Below, piece by piece: positions 1 through 8,241 of a stretch of 64,000 nucleotides of DNA (within the stretch, counting starts at the first letter, position 1; the number at the start of each line of letters is the position of its first letter). Location of the stretch: NCBI GenBank assembly GCA_023146255.1, contig JAGLCJ010000003.1, positions 62,001-126,000 on the forward strand. Reading direction: 5' to 3'. A model generated the notes under the pieces. It was not told where the DNA came from. It searched no databases and saw only the letters and a list, made by a program, of their open reading frames with translations. The translations under genes were made by a program, and so were the position numbers. Source of the stretch: Alcanivoracaceae bacterium. Lineage in GTDB: Bacteria; Pseudomonadota; Gammaproteobacteria; Pseudomonadales; Alcanivoracaceae.

Positions 1-4
1 GAAT

Positions 5-220
5 ATGCGTGTGTTGACTGTGCTTGGCTGTCTGCTGCTTGTCAGCGGTTGTCAGAATCTCGGGGTGAATCCCTGGGAGCGTGAAGTCCTGGCCCGTGAA
101 GCGATGATTCCCGGTGTCGCTGACGGTCTCGACGATGCTTTTGATGATCACATCTATTTCTCCAAGGAAGGTTCCAGCGGCGGCCGTGGTTTCGGCGGAG
201 GAGGTTGCGGATGCAATTGA
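5..220 (+). CDS. DUF4266 family small lipoprotein
   Basis: A 71-residue secreted lipoprotein. The N-terminus is a short lipoprotein signal peptide with lipobox LVSGC, so Cys16 should be lipidated. The middle holds the family-like stretch around DDHIYFSKEG, and the protein ends in a glycine-rich tail finishing GGGGCGCN. In DUF4266 proteins, as I recall them, this Gly/Cys tail is a family feature; its role is not known. The stop overlaps the start of the DUF3570 gene, and ApbE follows, which is the usual neighbourhood. The start lies only four bases into the window, so upstream partners (often a thioredoxin-like protein) cannot be seen. Family assignment is fairly secure; function is unknown. 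Confidence 0.85.
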   Translation: MRVLTVLGCLLLVSGCQNLGVNPWEREVLAREAMIPGVADGLDDAFDDHIYFSKEGSSGGRGFGGGGCGCN

Positions 221-1488
221 AAAAACGACATCAGCCGGGTCCGGTATCGACCAGTCTGGCGCTTGCCACCTGCGCTCTGCTGGGCGTTCCTGCTATGGCA
301 GAAGAGGCTGACAAGTGGCAGGTCGACGGTTCCATGTTGCTATACTCGGAGACTGATCGGGTATCGGCCATCGAGCCGGTGATCAAGGCCAGTCGGACCT
401 TCAAGAACGAGAGCAAACTCGATCTGAAGTTGACGGTGGATTCATTGACCGGTTCGTCGCATAACGGTGCGGCGGTGACCAATGGACCACAAACCTTTAC
501 CAGTCCGTCCGGCAACAAGGTTTACCAGACCAATGCCGGGGATGTGCCGCTGGACGATTCATTCCTTGATACCCGTGTGGCCCTGAGTGGCCAGTACAGC
601 TGGTTGCTCAATCGCACACTGCGGGCCACAAGCGGCATCAATTTCTCCAATGAATATGACTTCTTCTCAGTGGGTGCCAACGCCGGACTGAACTGGGATC
701 TGAATCAGCGCAATACCACGCTGTCTTTCCTGCTTGGCCTGGAGAGCGACACCATCGAGCCGGTGGGTGGTGTGCCTGAGGCGCTGTCGCTGCAGCCTGA
801 TCAATTACGCACGGACACCAGCGAGTCGCGCACGGTGACCGATGTACTGCTCGGCTGGACGCAGGTCATGAACCGGCGCTGGATCATGCAGCTGAACTAC
901 AACCTGTCGCTGGCCAGTGGCTACATGACTGACCCGTACAAGGTTGTGACGCTGACCGATGGTGCCGGCACGGCACTGGAGTCTGAGGACTTTGGTGGTG
1001 CCGATATCGGTGTCGGTGATGCACAGATATTCGAGCAGCGCCCGGATTCGCGAACCCGCCATGCGTTGTACTGGGAGAACCGCTACAGCCGTGACAATGA
1101 CGACGTCATCGCGATCGGCTACCGGTTCATGACCGATGACTGGGGCATCAGCTCGCACACACTGGATGCCAAATATCGTTGGCAACTGGATCGTGGCTGG
1201 TTCCTGCAGCCGCATGTGCGCTACTACATCCAGAACGAGGCAGACTTCTGGTATGAGTCGCTGACTGCAGCCGAGTACACCACCGTGCTGGCCAGTAATG
1301 ACTACGCCAGTGGCGATTACCGGCTTGGCAAGCTGACTGACCTGACCGTCGGTCTCAAGGTCGGCCGGGAACTGCCCAGCGGCAGGAAGTGGGATGCCCG
1401 ACTCGAGTTCATGCAACAGTCCGGTGATACCGATGCTGCGGATGTCAGTGCGGTGATTGGTCAGGTAGGCTATCGCTTCTACTGGTAA
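211..1488 (+). CDS. DUF3570 family predicted outer-membrane beta-barrel protein
   Basis: A 425-residue exported protein. The ATG at 211 is chosen because a GGAGGAGG ribosome site sits at 196-203; an in-frame TTG at 205 is less likely. A signal peptide runs to about residue 29 (ALLGVPAMA). The rest shows alternating polar/hydrophobic, aromatic-rich strands and ends in GYRFYW with a terminal aromatic residue, as expected for a BamA-assembled barrel. The start overlaps the DUF4266 stop, so the two are translationally coupled, and ApbE follows after 12 bases. DUF3570 proteins are known from this gene neighbourhood but have no defined activity. A barrel that helps assemble or expose the lipoprotein is inference only. 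Confidence 0.82.
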   Translation: MQLKKRHQPGPVSTSLALATCALLGVPAMAEEADKWQVDGSMLLYSETDRVSAIEPVIKASRTFKNESKLDLKLTVDSLTGSSHNGAAVTNGPQTFTSPSGNKVYQTNAGDVPLDDSFLDTRVALSGQYSWLLNRTLRATSGINFSNEYDFFSVGANAGLNWDLNQRNTTLSFLLGLESDTIEPVGGVPEALSLQPDQLRTDTSESRTVTDVLLGWTQVMNRRWIMQLNYNLSLASGYMTDPYKVVTLTDGAGTALESEDFGGADIGVGDAQIFEQRPDSRTRHALYWENRYSRDNDDVIAIGYRFMTDDWGISSHTLDAKYRWQLDRGWFLQPHVRYYIQNEADFWYESLTAAEYTTVLASNDYASGDYRLGKLTDLTVGLKVGRELPSGRKWDARLEFMQQSGDTDAADVSAVIGQVGYRFYW

Positions 1489-1500
1489 CGCGACATACCG

Positions 1501-2379
1501 ATGAGTGGCGAAACCCGACTGACCCGCACAAGCGATGGCTGGCTTGGCCGTTTTACGGCCATGGCCAGTCCTTGCGAAGTGCAGCTACGCGATGTCGGTC
1601 GTGCTGCCGCTGAGCAGGTGCTCAAGCAGGTGGCGACGGAAGCCTGGCGGGTTGAGCAGCGTTTCTCCCGTTATCGCGACGACAATATCGTTGCGGCCCT
1701 GCAGCGAGCCAATGGTGAGTGGCTGGCGGTGGATGAAGAGTTTGATCGTCTGCTCGATTATGCCGAGACCTGCTGGCAACTCAGTGATGGTCGCTTCGAC
1801 GTCACCTCCGGGGTGCTGCGCCGGGCCTGGCGATTTGACGGGTCCGACCGGATTCCGACAGCGGATCAGGTTGCCGCCCTGCTGCCACTGATTGGTTGGG
1901 ATCGGGTCGAGCGCCGTCCCGGGCAGGTGCGTTTGCCGGTCGGAATGGAGCTGGATCTTGGCGGCATTGGTAAGGAGTATGCGGTGGATCGGGCGTTGCT
2001 TTTGGCCCGCGAACATACTGATGCGGATCTGTTGCTGAATTTTGGTGGTGATCTGGTCGCTGATGGCAAGGCGCCCTGGCAGATCGGCATCGAGAACCTG
2101 CAGCAGAACGGTGTCGCCGGACAGATTCCATTGGCCCGCGGGGCTGTTGCCACCAGTGGTGATTCGCGCCGCTTCCTGCTGCGCGACGGCAAGCGTTACA
2201 GTCATATTCTTGATCCACGTAGCGGCTGGCCGGTGCAGGGTGGTCCGCACTCGGTAACGGTGGCGGCGGCTCGTTGCACCGAGGCTGGCATGCTGGCGAC
2301 GTTGGCGTTATTGCAGGGCGCCGGAGCGGAGCCATTTCTGCGTGCTCAGGGTGTCCGTTACTGGTGTCTGTGGGAATAG
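1501..2379 (+). CDS. apbE: FAD:protein FMN transferase (ApbE family)
   Basis: A 292-residue ApbE-type enzyme. Members attach FMN from FAD to a Thr/Ser of target proteins outside the cytoplasm and need Mg2+. Visible motifs are MASPCEV near the N-terminus, the nucleotide-binding DLGGIGKEYAVD from residue 152, and HILDPRSGWP near residue 235. No signal peptide or lipobox is present from this start, unlike many periplasmic ApbE proteins, so it may work in the cytoplasm or the start may be misplaced. It lies in an apparent operon with the DUF4266 and DUF3570 genes and runs into the two-component genes. No protein in the window carries an obvious DxxSGAT-type flavinylation motif, so the target is unknown. 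Confidence 0.9.
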   Translation: MSGETRLTRTSDGWLGRFTAMASPCEVQLRDVGRAAAEQVLKQVATEAWRVEQRFSRYRDDNIVAALQRANGEWLAVDEEFDRLLDYAETCWQLSDGRFDVTSGVLRRAWRFDGSDRIPTADQVAALLPLIGWDRVERRPGQVRLPVGMELDLGGIGKEYAVDRALLLAREHTDADLLLNFGGDLVADGKAPWQIGIENLQQNGVAGQIPLARGAVATSGDSRRFLLRDGKRYSHILDPRSGWPVQGGPHSVTVAAARCTEAGMLATLALLQGAGAEPFLRAQGVRYWCLWE

Positions 2380-2382
2380 CCG

Positions 2383-3042
2383 ATGCGTATTCTGCTGGTG
2401 GAAGATGACCCCCTGCTTGGCGATGGTTTACAGCGCGCCCTGCGCAATGACCACTACACGGTGGACTGGATTACTTCCGGCGCTCAGGTAGAAGGTGCAT
2501 TGCAACACGACCATTTCGATCTGGTACTACTTGATCTCGGTTTGCCGGGCATCGACGGGATGGAAGCCTTGCGCCGGTTACGCGCCTCGTCGCAACCGGT
2601 GCCGGTTCTGATCCTGTCTGCCAGAGACCAGCTAAAGGACCGGGTTGCCGGCCTTGATGCCGGCGCTGACGATTATCTTATGAAGCCCTTTGATATGGAT
2701 GAGCTGCGAGCCCGCATTCGCGCCCGCCTGCGGCGCACCGTGGAGCCGCCACAGAATCAGCTGATTGTTGGGCCGCTGCTGATCGACAGTGAAAATTTTT
2801 CTGTGCGGCAAAATGATCAACCGGTAAACCTGTCGCGCCGCGAATTTGTCCTGCTTCAGGCGCTGGCGCGGCAGCCCGGCAGGGTGCTGACCCGTGACCG
2901 GCTTGAGCAGGAGCTGTATGGCTGGTCCGAGGATGTCGAGAGCAATGCGCTGGAAGTCCACGTTCACCATCTGCGCAAGAAGCTCGGCGCCGATCTGATT
3001 CGGACGGTGCGTGGTGTTGGATATCAGTTGGTGGTGAGCTGA
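2383..3042 (+). CDS. OmpR-family response regulator, QseB/PmrA-like
   Basis: A 219-residue response regulator. An N-terminal receiver domain has the acidic pair E7-D8-D9, the phosphoacceptor D51 in LLDLGLPG and the conserved Lys of MKPF near residue 101. A C-terminal winged-helix DNA-binding domain covers about residues 125-218 (NLSRREFVLLQALA, ending TVRGVGYQL). It starts four bases after apbE and overlaps the sensor kinase by one base, so all are probably co-transcribed. Placement suggests control of the DUF4266/DUF3570/apbE genes, as QseB/PmrA-like pairs often act on envelope genes, but no operator repeat was identified. The family is certain; the regulon is inferred. Confidence 0.93.
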   Translation: MRILLVEDDPLLGDGLQRALRNDHYTVDWITSGAQVEGALQHDHFDLVLLDLGLPGIDGMEALRRLRASSQPVPVLILSARDQLKDRVAGLDAGADDYLMKPFDMDELRARIRARLRRTVEPPQNQLIVGPLLIDSENFSVRQNDQPVNLSRREFVLLQALARQPGRVLTRDRLEQELYGWSEDVESNALEVHVHHLRKKLGADLIRTVRGVGYQLVVS

Positions 3043-4397
3043 TGTTTTCTATTCGTCGTTACCTGCTGGTCTCCATCAGTCTGATCATTCTTGCGGCGGG
3101 CACGCTCACCGCAGTGGCGACCTATCGCTTTGCCTGGCACGAAGTGGAAGAGCTGTTTGATGCTCAGTTGGTGCAGCACGGCAGGCTGTTGGCAGGCTGG
3201 CTGGAGCAGACTCACAGTAGCGAGACGTTTTCCTATCAGGCGATACAGTCAAAGGGTCATCATTACGAGCGCTATGTCGCCATTCAGCATGTCTCTGCTG
3301 ACGGTGCGCTGCTGTTCAGCTCGCCGGTCTCGCTGGATCAGGTGTTGGCACCGTTACAGTCTGGTGTATCTGTACAGACTGCGTCAGATCGTAGCTGGCA
3401 CGTTTTTGTCCAGCCGCTTGGTGATGGCAGTTGGCTGATGGTGGCCGAGGAAGAGCATGTTCGCGACGACCTGTCCAGTGATGCGACGCTGGCGATTATC
3501 GTGCCGTTTCTGCTGATGTGGCCGCTACTGATGCTGGCAGTGATGTCGGCGCTGCGCCGAGGTTTGATGCCGCTGGTGTCGCTGGAGAATGCCCTGCGCG
3601 AGCGCCATGAGGGGCATCTGGCAGCGCTCGAGTACGGTGGAGATATCGCCGAGCTGTCGCTGATGGTGACCGAGCTGAACCGGCTGTTCGCCAGAATTGA
3701 TGAGGTGCTTGAGCGGGAGAGACGCTTCACTGATGACGCCGCGCATGAGCTGCGCACCCTGCTCAGCGTGTTAAAGCTGCATGCCGGCAACGCGCTGGAA
3801 TCGGTGGCAGATGCAGAACGAAGCCATGCACTTGCGCAGCTGCTCGCCGGTATTGGTCGTGCCGAGCGTACCGTTACCCAGTTGCTGGCGCTGGCGAGAC
3901 TGGAGGCCAGTGTTGCACATCGCGCCGAGTCTGCTGCGCTGATGCCGGCCCTGCGTCAGGTGCTGGCGGACCTGACGCCGGTGGCAGAGGCCGCTGGCCA
4001 GACCTTGCAGATTGAGGCGGCCGAGAGCATCCGTCCCAGAGTGGCGCTGGGTGCCGAGCTGCTGGATATGCTGTTTCGCAACCTGATCGACAACGCCTGC
4101 CGATATTCTCCCCCTGACAGTCATATTTCAGTACTGGTCCGGCCGGTTGGTGGTAGCGTTGAGGTGCGTATCGAAGATGGCAGTGAAGGTCTCCCGGAGC
4201 GATTGCGAGAGCGGGTGGGAGAGCGCTTTCTGCGCGGAGACAGCAGCATTCCGGGGACCGGTCTGGGGCTTTCTATCGTCCGCAGGATTCTGGCGCTATG
4301 TGACGGTTGCATCGAATTTATTCCACGCAACTCCCCTCAGGCGGCAGCGGTTGTGATCCGTTTGCCTGTTGTTAGCCAGAGCTCTGCTATAGTCTAG
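3042..4397 (+). CDS. Sensor histidine kinase, QseC-like
   Basis: A 451-residue membrane kinase paired with the preceding regulator (TGATG overlap). The N-terminus has a first membrane helix at about residues 7-27, a periplasmic sensor stretch to about residue 145 and a second helix near 147-167 (LAIIVPFLLMWPLLMLAVM). A HAMP-like linker leads to the H-box with His235 (HELRTLLS), the N-box (LFRNLIDNACRYSPP) and the G-box (GTGLGLSIVRR). The H-box residue after RT is Leu240 where most kinases have Pro. This Pro is important for the kinase/phosphatase balance in related enzymes, so activity may be biased. The signal sensed is unknown. Confidence 0.92.
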   Translation: MFSIRRYLLVSISLIILAAGTLTAVATYRFAWHEVEELFDAQLVQHGRLLAGWLEQTHSSETFSYQAIQSKGHHYERYVAIQHVSADGALLFSSPVSLDQVLAPLQSGVSVQTASDRSWHVFVQPLGDGSWLMVAEEEHVRDDLSSDATLAIIVPFLLMWPLLMLAVMSALRRGLMPLVSLENALRERHEGHLAALEYGGDIAELSLMVTELNRLFARIDEVLERERRFTDDAAHELRTLLSVLKLHAGNALESVADAERSHALAQLLAGIGRAERTVTQLLALARLEASVAHRAESAALMPALRQVLADLTPVAEAAGQTLQIEAAESIRPRVALGAELLDMLFRNLIDNACRYSPPDSHISVLVRPVGGSVEVRIEDGSEGLPERLRERVGERFLRGDSSIPGTGLGLSIVRRILALCDGCIEFIPRNSPQAAAVVIRLPVVSQSSAIV

Positions 4398-4427
4398 GCG
4401 TGATTGTGAAGCCTTGGCAGGAACACC

Positions 4428-5402
4428 ATGAAGCTCCCGGAAAACATGACAGAAACCGTTGGTGATCGTTTGCTCGACCCGGGCAACTCGAAGCTCTGGC
4501 GGTTTGGTGCGGTACTGATTGTGCTGTTGTTTCTTGTCGATGCCGGCCTCGGTTGGTACTGGAGTCAGGAACCGGATGTGATCGCCGTAGAGCCGTTGCC
4601 GGAGGCTGTCACCGGCGATGCCACCACCGCCGCGCTGATTCTGGTCTCCGAAACCCTGCTGGAAAAGCCGGGTGGCTATCTGAGTAACGATATTCTGCCG
4701 CACCGGCTGTGGCTGGATAACATGCCGAACTGGGAGTTCGGTGTGCTGGTGCAGGTGCGCGATATGACCCGGGTCATGCGCCGGGACATGAGTCGCTCGC
4801 AATCCCAGAGTGAAGATGACGGCGATCTGATGAAGGCCGAGCCGCAGTTCAATTTTGACAATGCCAGCTGGGCGATTCCGGCCACCGAGCGTGAGTATCG
4901 TCGTGGCATTGATGCCCTGAAGCGCTATCGGCAGAGGCTGGCGGGCGGTGATGCACGCTTCTATGCTCGGGCAGACAACCTGAATTACTGGCTTGGCGAT
5001 GTCCACAACAGGCTCGGCGCCATGTCCCAGCAGCTGAGTCAGAGTGTTGGTCGTGGCTCTCTGGATGAGAGCGTAAGCGCAGATGAGGAAGGCAACAGAA
5101 CCGCGTGGATGGACATTGACGATGTGTTCTACGAGGCCCGCGGCGGTTGTTGGGCCCTGATCCATCTGATGAAAGCGGCAGAACATGATTTCGCTGAGGT
5201 CCTGGCCAAGAAGAACGCTCTGGTCAGTTATCGTCAGGTTATTCGCGAGCTGGAAGGTACTCAGGAAACCATCTGGAGTCCGATGATTCTGAACGGCTCA
5301 GGCTTCGGTGTGCTGGCCAATCATTCGCTGGTGATGGCGAATTATATTTCTCGCGCCAATGCAGCGCTGCTTGATCTGCGCCAGCTGTTGTCTCAGGGCT
5401 GA
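4428..5402 (+). CDS. DUF2333 family membrane-anchored protein
   Basis: A 324-residue protein with one N-terminal membrane helix at about residues 24-46 (ALIVLLFLVDAGLGWYW-like stretch) and a long periplasmic part. It matches the DUF2333 family of Pseudomonas-like bacteria in its opening region and overall length. No catalytic motif is recognised. The sequence is rich in helical, charged segments such as REYRRGIDALKRYRQR. It follows the sensor kinase by 30 bases and ends the plus-strand run, facing the convergent ABC1 kinase gene. It may be in the same transcription unit as the two-component pair. Function is unknown; family identification comes from recall of the sequence pattern. Confidence 0.75.
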   Translation: MKLPENMTETVGDRLLDPGNSKLWRFGAVLIVLLFLVDAGLGWYWSQEPDVIAVEPLPEAVTGDATTAALILVSETLLEKPGGYLSNDILPHRLWLDNMPNWEFGVLVQVRDMTRVMRRDMSRSQSQSEDDGDLMKAEPQFNFDNASWAIPATEREYRRGIDALKRYRQRLAGGDARFYARADNLNYWLGDVHNRLGAMSQQLSQSVGRGSLDESVSADEEGNRTAWMDIDDVFYEARGGCWALIHLMKAAEHDFAEVLAKKNALVSYRQVIRELEGTQETIWSPMILNGSGFGVLANHSLVMANYISRANAALLDLRQLLSQG

Positions 5403-5407
5403 AGCGT

Positions 5408-5428
5408 TGGCCGGGTTTTGCCCGGCCA
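5408..5428. terminator. Hairpin between convergent genes
   Basis: An 8-bp GC-rich stem (TGGCCGGG paired with CCCGGCCA) with a TTTTG loop lies between the ends of the DUF2333 and ABC1 kinase genes. No T-tract follows on either strand, so it is a weak or factor-assisted terminator candidate. Confidence 0.45.
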
Positions 5429-5433
5429 TCTGC

Positions 5434-6762
5434 TTACTGTACTGAATCCAGAGTTTTTTCGACGTTGGCGCGAAACGCCTGATTCACCCGCAGCCGTCGC
5501 ATGGTCCAGTAATGTCCCCCCAGTACCCGGTTGATCAGCAGGGTTCGCGGTGACGGCTGGAAGGACTCCAGATATTTCCACGGCACCGTGCGGGTGTGTT
5601 TGACCAGATCCAGATGCAGTCGGGAACCGGCAAAATCGAATGGCTGGTCGCTGAACGGGGGCATCAGCAGCTCCACCCAGGGGCGGTAGAATGCCTCGCT
5701 GACATCCGGGCCATCACCCTTGCGCACATCCAGATCCACCAGAATCCTGTCCAGTGCCTCGTAGTCTCCGGCATAGGCGGCCAGCGTCAGTGCTTTCATC
5801 GCTTTCGCGTCTTCCTCCGGAATGCGTTTCACCGCACCGAAGTCGTACATGATGATGCTGCCGTCCGGGCGGAAGGCAAAGTTGCCGGGATGGGGATCAC
5901 AGTGCACTTCGCGAAGCACGAACATTTCCCGGCCAAGCGCGTCGAAAAGACGCTCGCCCAGCAGGTTACGAAGCTCCTGACTATAGCTGCTGCTGGCCTC
6001 GACCGTATCAAGGTCATCACCAGGCTCATAGCGCAGGGTTAGCACCTGTTCCGAGCTCAGCTCGTCAATGACTTCCGGAATGACAATCCAGGGCTCATCG
6101 CGGTGGAACTCACGAAAGCGTTTCAGGTTGTCGGCTTCCTGCTTGTAATCCAGTTCCTCTTCCAGCTGATCACGGATCTCGGAAAAGATCGCGTCCAGTG
6201 TCGCTTCGTTGACCTTGAACAGGGCGCCGAGGCGGAGAATGCGCCGCAGCTGGCGCATGTCCGAATCGATTGAGGATTTGACCGCCGGATACTGGACCTT
6301 GACCACCACATCAGTGCCATCCTTGAGCGTCGCCCGGTGCACCTGACCGATCGACGCTGCCGCAAATGGCTTCTCCTGGAACTCGGCGAACAGATTGGCG
6401 TGATCGTCGCCCAGCTCGTGCCTGAGCTGACGCTTGATGATGGAGAATGGCATCGGTGCAGAGGCTTTCTGCAGCACCGTCAGGGCGTCGGCGATTTCCG
6501 CCGGCAACAGATCTTGCATCTGCGATGCAATCTGGCCGACCTTCATCACCGCACCTTTCATCTGACCGAGGGTTTCCGCAACCTGCTTGCCGACATCGCG
6601 CATCAGCTTCTCACGGTCGCGCTTCTGTGATTCCTCGTCCTGAAACAGCTTCTTGACCTGATGGCTTGCCACCCTGGTGGCAATGGAAGTGGTCATGCCG
6701 GTCAGTTTCAGCAGCCGACCGGCATGGGTGGTAGCGCCAAAGGATTTTTTTTCTTTTGCCAT
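5434..6762 (-). CDS. ABC1/AarF (UbiB-like) atypical kinase family protein
   Basis: A 442-residue protein starting MAKEKKSFG. The ATG at 6762 is preceded by an AGGA site; a longer in-frame start at 6840 would add 26 unlikely residues. It shows the ABC1 signature: KVGQ (in VMKVGQIASQ), the alanine-rich AAASIGQVHRA nucleotide loop, the HCDPHPGNF catalytic-loop region and DFGAVKRI in place of DFG. The family includes UbiB, needed for ubiquinone synthesis, but this protein is shorter and lacks the two C-terminal membrane helices of UbiB, so it is a paralogue. It is likely an ATP-binding protein acting on lipids or isoprenoids. It is a single gene, downstream of the phasin on the same strand. Confidence 0.9.
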   Translation of the reverse strand: MAKEKKSFGATTHAGRLLKLTGMTTSIATRVASHQVKKLFQDEESQKRDREKLMRDVGKQVAETLGQMKGAVMKVGQIASQMQDLLPAEIADALTVLQKASAPMPFSIIKRQLRHELGDDHANLFAEFQEKPFAAASIGQVHRATLKDGTDVVVKVQYPAVKSSIDSDMRQLRRILRLGALFKVNEATLDAIFSEIRDQLEEELDYKQEADNLKRFREFHRDEPWIVIPEVIDELSSEQVLTLRYEPGDDLDTVEASSSYSQELRNLLGERLFDALGREMFVLREVHCDPHPGNFAFRPDGSIIMYDFGAVKRIPEEDAKAMKALTLAAYAGDYEALDRILVDLDVRKGDGPDVSEAFYRPWVELLMPPFSDQPFDFAGSRLHLDLVKHTRTVPWKYLESFQPSPRTLLINRVLGGHYWTMRRLRVNQAFRANVEKTLDSVQ

Positions 6763-6896
6763 GACTGGTCCTGTGCCCTGGGCTGGATAGCCCATCTTAG
6801 CCGCTCTCGGCGGGTAGCGGGTGGCTGAGAAGCACAGCATTGCCGGCTGCGTGGTCGCCGGCCATGGCCAAGCGGGACAATGCGGGGGAGGCAGGC

Positions 6897-6922
6897 AAAA
6901 AAAAGGGGGCCGAAGGCCCCCC
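6897..6922 (-). terminator. Rho-independent terminator of the phasin gene
   Basis: On the minus strand GGGGGCC-TTC-GGCCCCC is followed directly by eight T residues. It begins 29 bases beyond the phasin stop, so it ends that transcript and insulates the ABC1 kinase gene. Confidence 0.9.
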
Positions 6923-6950
6923 TTAAACGGAGATGATCAGTCAGTGACGA

Positions 6951-7379
6951 TCAGGCGCGCTGCTCGCCAGCGGCAACCAGTTCGTTGAACAGCTTTTCGC
7001 TTTCCTCGCGGGCAGTCTGGACAGCACCCAGACCAGCCAGCAGGATTTCGTTGGTTTCAGCAGCCTTCTCGCCACGCTGGCTACGGCCGGCATCAACGAA
7101 ACGCTCGTACAGGGCCTTGCGCTTCTCCGGAGCGGCTTCAAGCAACTCGCGGGCGGCGGCCAGTGCGCCACGGCTTGCCAGAACGGCCTTCGGCTTGCCT
7201 TCTGCAGCTTCGCCCAGCTCGGCGGTGCCACGGGCGACGTACTCGTCGAGCAGCTCACCGGAGGTGGCTTCGGCCTTGGTCACGGCGCCCAGACCGGCCA
7301 GATACAGCTTGTTGCCCAGTTCGCGGGCACGGTTGACCAGATTTTCCTGTTGCGCGCGGATGTCTTTCAGTTCGCCCAT
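6951..7379 (-). CDS. Phasin family protein (polyhydroxyalkanoate granule-associated)
   Basis: A 142-residue, highly charged helical protein with two LAGLGAV repeats (near residues 24 and 114), each followed by a heptad-like amphipathic stretch. This matches the PhaF/PhaI-type phasin pattern. Phasins coat storage granules, or act as general stabilisers of hydrophobic inclusions. The ATG at 7379 has an AAGGGAG site upstream; a longer reading frame to 7481 lacks one. An imperfect inverted repeat near 7469-7491 (GCCTG...CAGGC) in the upstream region may be an operator. There are no PHA synthase genes in the window, so whether granules are PHA or wax ester/triglyceride (as in Alcanivorax) is open. 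Confidence 0.82.
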   Translation of the reverse strand: MGELKDIRAQQENLVNRARELGNKLYLAGLGAVTKAEATSGELLDEYVARGTAELGEAAEGKPKAVLASRGALAAARELLEAAPEKRKALYERFVDAGRSQRGEKAAETNEILLAGLGAVQTAREESEKLFNELVAAGEQRA

Positions 7380-7589
7380 GATGTTGGCTCCCTTGGTTAA
7401 GCAGTTGAGAAAATGGCTGCGATTGCAGTGGCGCCAGAGTAGGGCGGAGAGGGATGTATTGCCCTGATGCCTGTCTGACAATTGGTCAGGCGGGTGTGAA
7501 TTGTCAAAATTCGTATCAGACCCGCGCAGATGTGAACCAGGTCAGGGTCGGCGGGTCGGATGGCACACGTTCCGGGGCTGCTAATTCTT

Positions 7590-7595
7590 TATACT
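7590..7595 (+). promoter_or_regulatory. Possible -10 box upstream of the 7629 gene
   Basis: TATACT lies 33 bases before the ATG at 7629. No good -35 hexamer was found 16-18 bases upstream, so this is a weak call. It argues against the longer reading frame that would start at 7560, upstream of this box. Confidence 0.35.
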
Positions 7596-7628
7596 TATCC
7601 GGAAGCCGAACCCGGAGAGCAGATCGTC

Positions 7629-8009
7629 ATGATTGATAAGCACATTGCCGAAGTCCCGTCACGGATATGGGAAGAGGGACGCCCGCCGAAGGTGCGGGTC
7701 TGGGATGCAGAGTTCAATGTGGCCGGCTGGATCAAGGTCAGCGGCGCCACCGGTGATGCCAGTCTGATGGTTCGTCATGAGGATGAGGCGGGCGAGCATG
7801 TCTGCCTGGTGGATCGGACCACCATATCCGGAGATGGCAGCAACCTGATGTCTGGCCTGATCCGAATGCGTTTCACCGGCAACGTCAGCAAGGTTCAGGT
7901 ATTGCTGCGGTTATCGGACCCCGGCATGCGTTTTCAGGTGGACGAGTTATTTGTCCAGCGCCGCGGCAACGCCCTGCGTCGTCAGGACAAATTGATCTCC
8001 AACTACTGA
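7629..8009 (+). CDS. Conserved-looking hypothetical protein
   Basis: A 126-residue soluble protein with no recognised family. The ATG at 7629 follows a GGAG site 12 bases away and a possible -10 box; an in-frame start at 7560 is possible but overlaps that box. The sequence is polar and beta-rich (VRVWDAEFNVAGWIKV, VQVLLRLSDPGMRFQVDELFV), with no signal peptide, membrane helix or Cys pattern. Base usage matches its neighbours, which supports it being real. Its stop abuts the stop of the small minus-strand gene at 8010, leaving no intergenic space. Function unknown. Confidence 0.65.
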   Translation: MIDKHIAEVPSRIWEEGRPPKVRVWDAEFNVAGWIKVSGATGDASLMVRHEDEAGEHVCLVDRTTISGDGSNLMSGLIRMRFTGNVSKVQVLLRLSDPGMRFQVDELFVQRRGNALRRQDKLISNY

Positions 8010-8201
8010 TCAGTGACTGCCGGTGCGTCTGGTCAGCTGTTTCGCTCGGCTGGCGGACGCAGTCGCAGTCGCTTCCTGCTGCTGCACGGGCGCTTTCACC
8101 AGTGATTCCGGCCAGCTTTCGAATACCAGTCCAGTGAGACGATTCAGGCCTTCCAGTGCCTTGTCGGGGGCGGCTTTGCCCAGTTTGACAACGTTGCTCA
8201 T
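8010..8201 (-). CDS. Small hypothetical protein under a sigma-54-like promoter
   Basis: A 63-residue protein starting MSNVVKLGKAAPDKA. The ATG at 8201 has an AGGTGAG site just upstream; a 74-residue version starting at 8234 lacks one and would begin near the predicted transcription start. It has no signal peptide, Cys or membrane helix. The N-terminal half looks helical (ALEGLNRLTGLVFESW), the C-terminal half is Ala/Thr/Gln-rich then basic (RAKQLTRRTG). A match to the -24/-12 promoter lies at 8242-8258. The length and charge would suit a small regulatory or granule-binding protein, but no family is recognised. Confidence 0.6.
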   Translation of the reverse strand: MSNVVKLGKAAPDKALEGLNRLTGLVFESWPESLVKAPVQQQEATATASASRAKQLTRRTGSH

Positions 8202-8241
8202 GGTGCTCACCTGATTGCTTTTACCTGAATGCAATCTGTAA

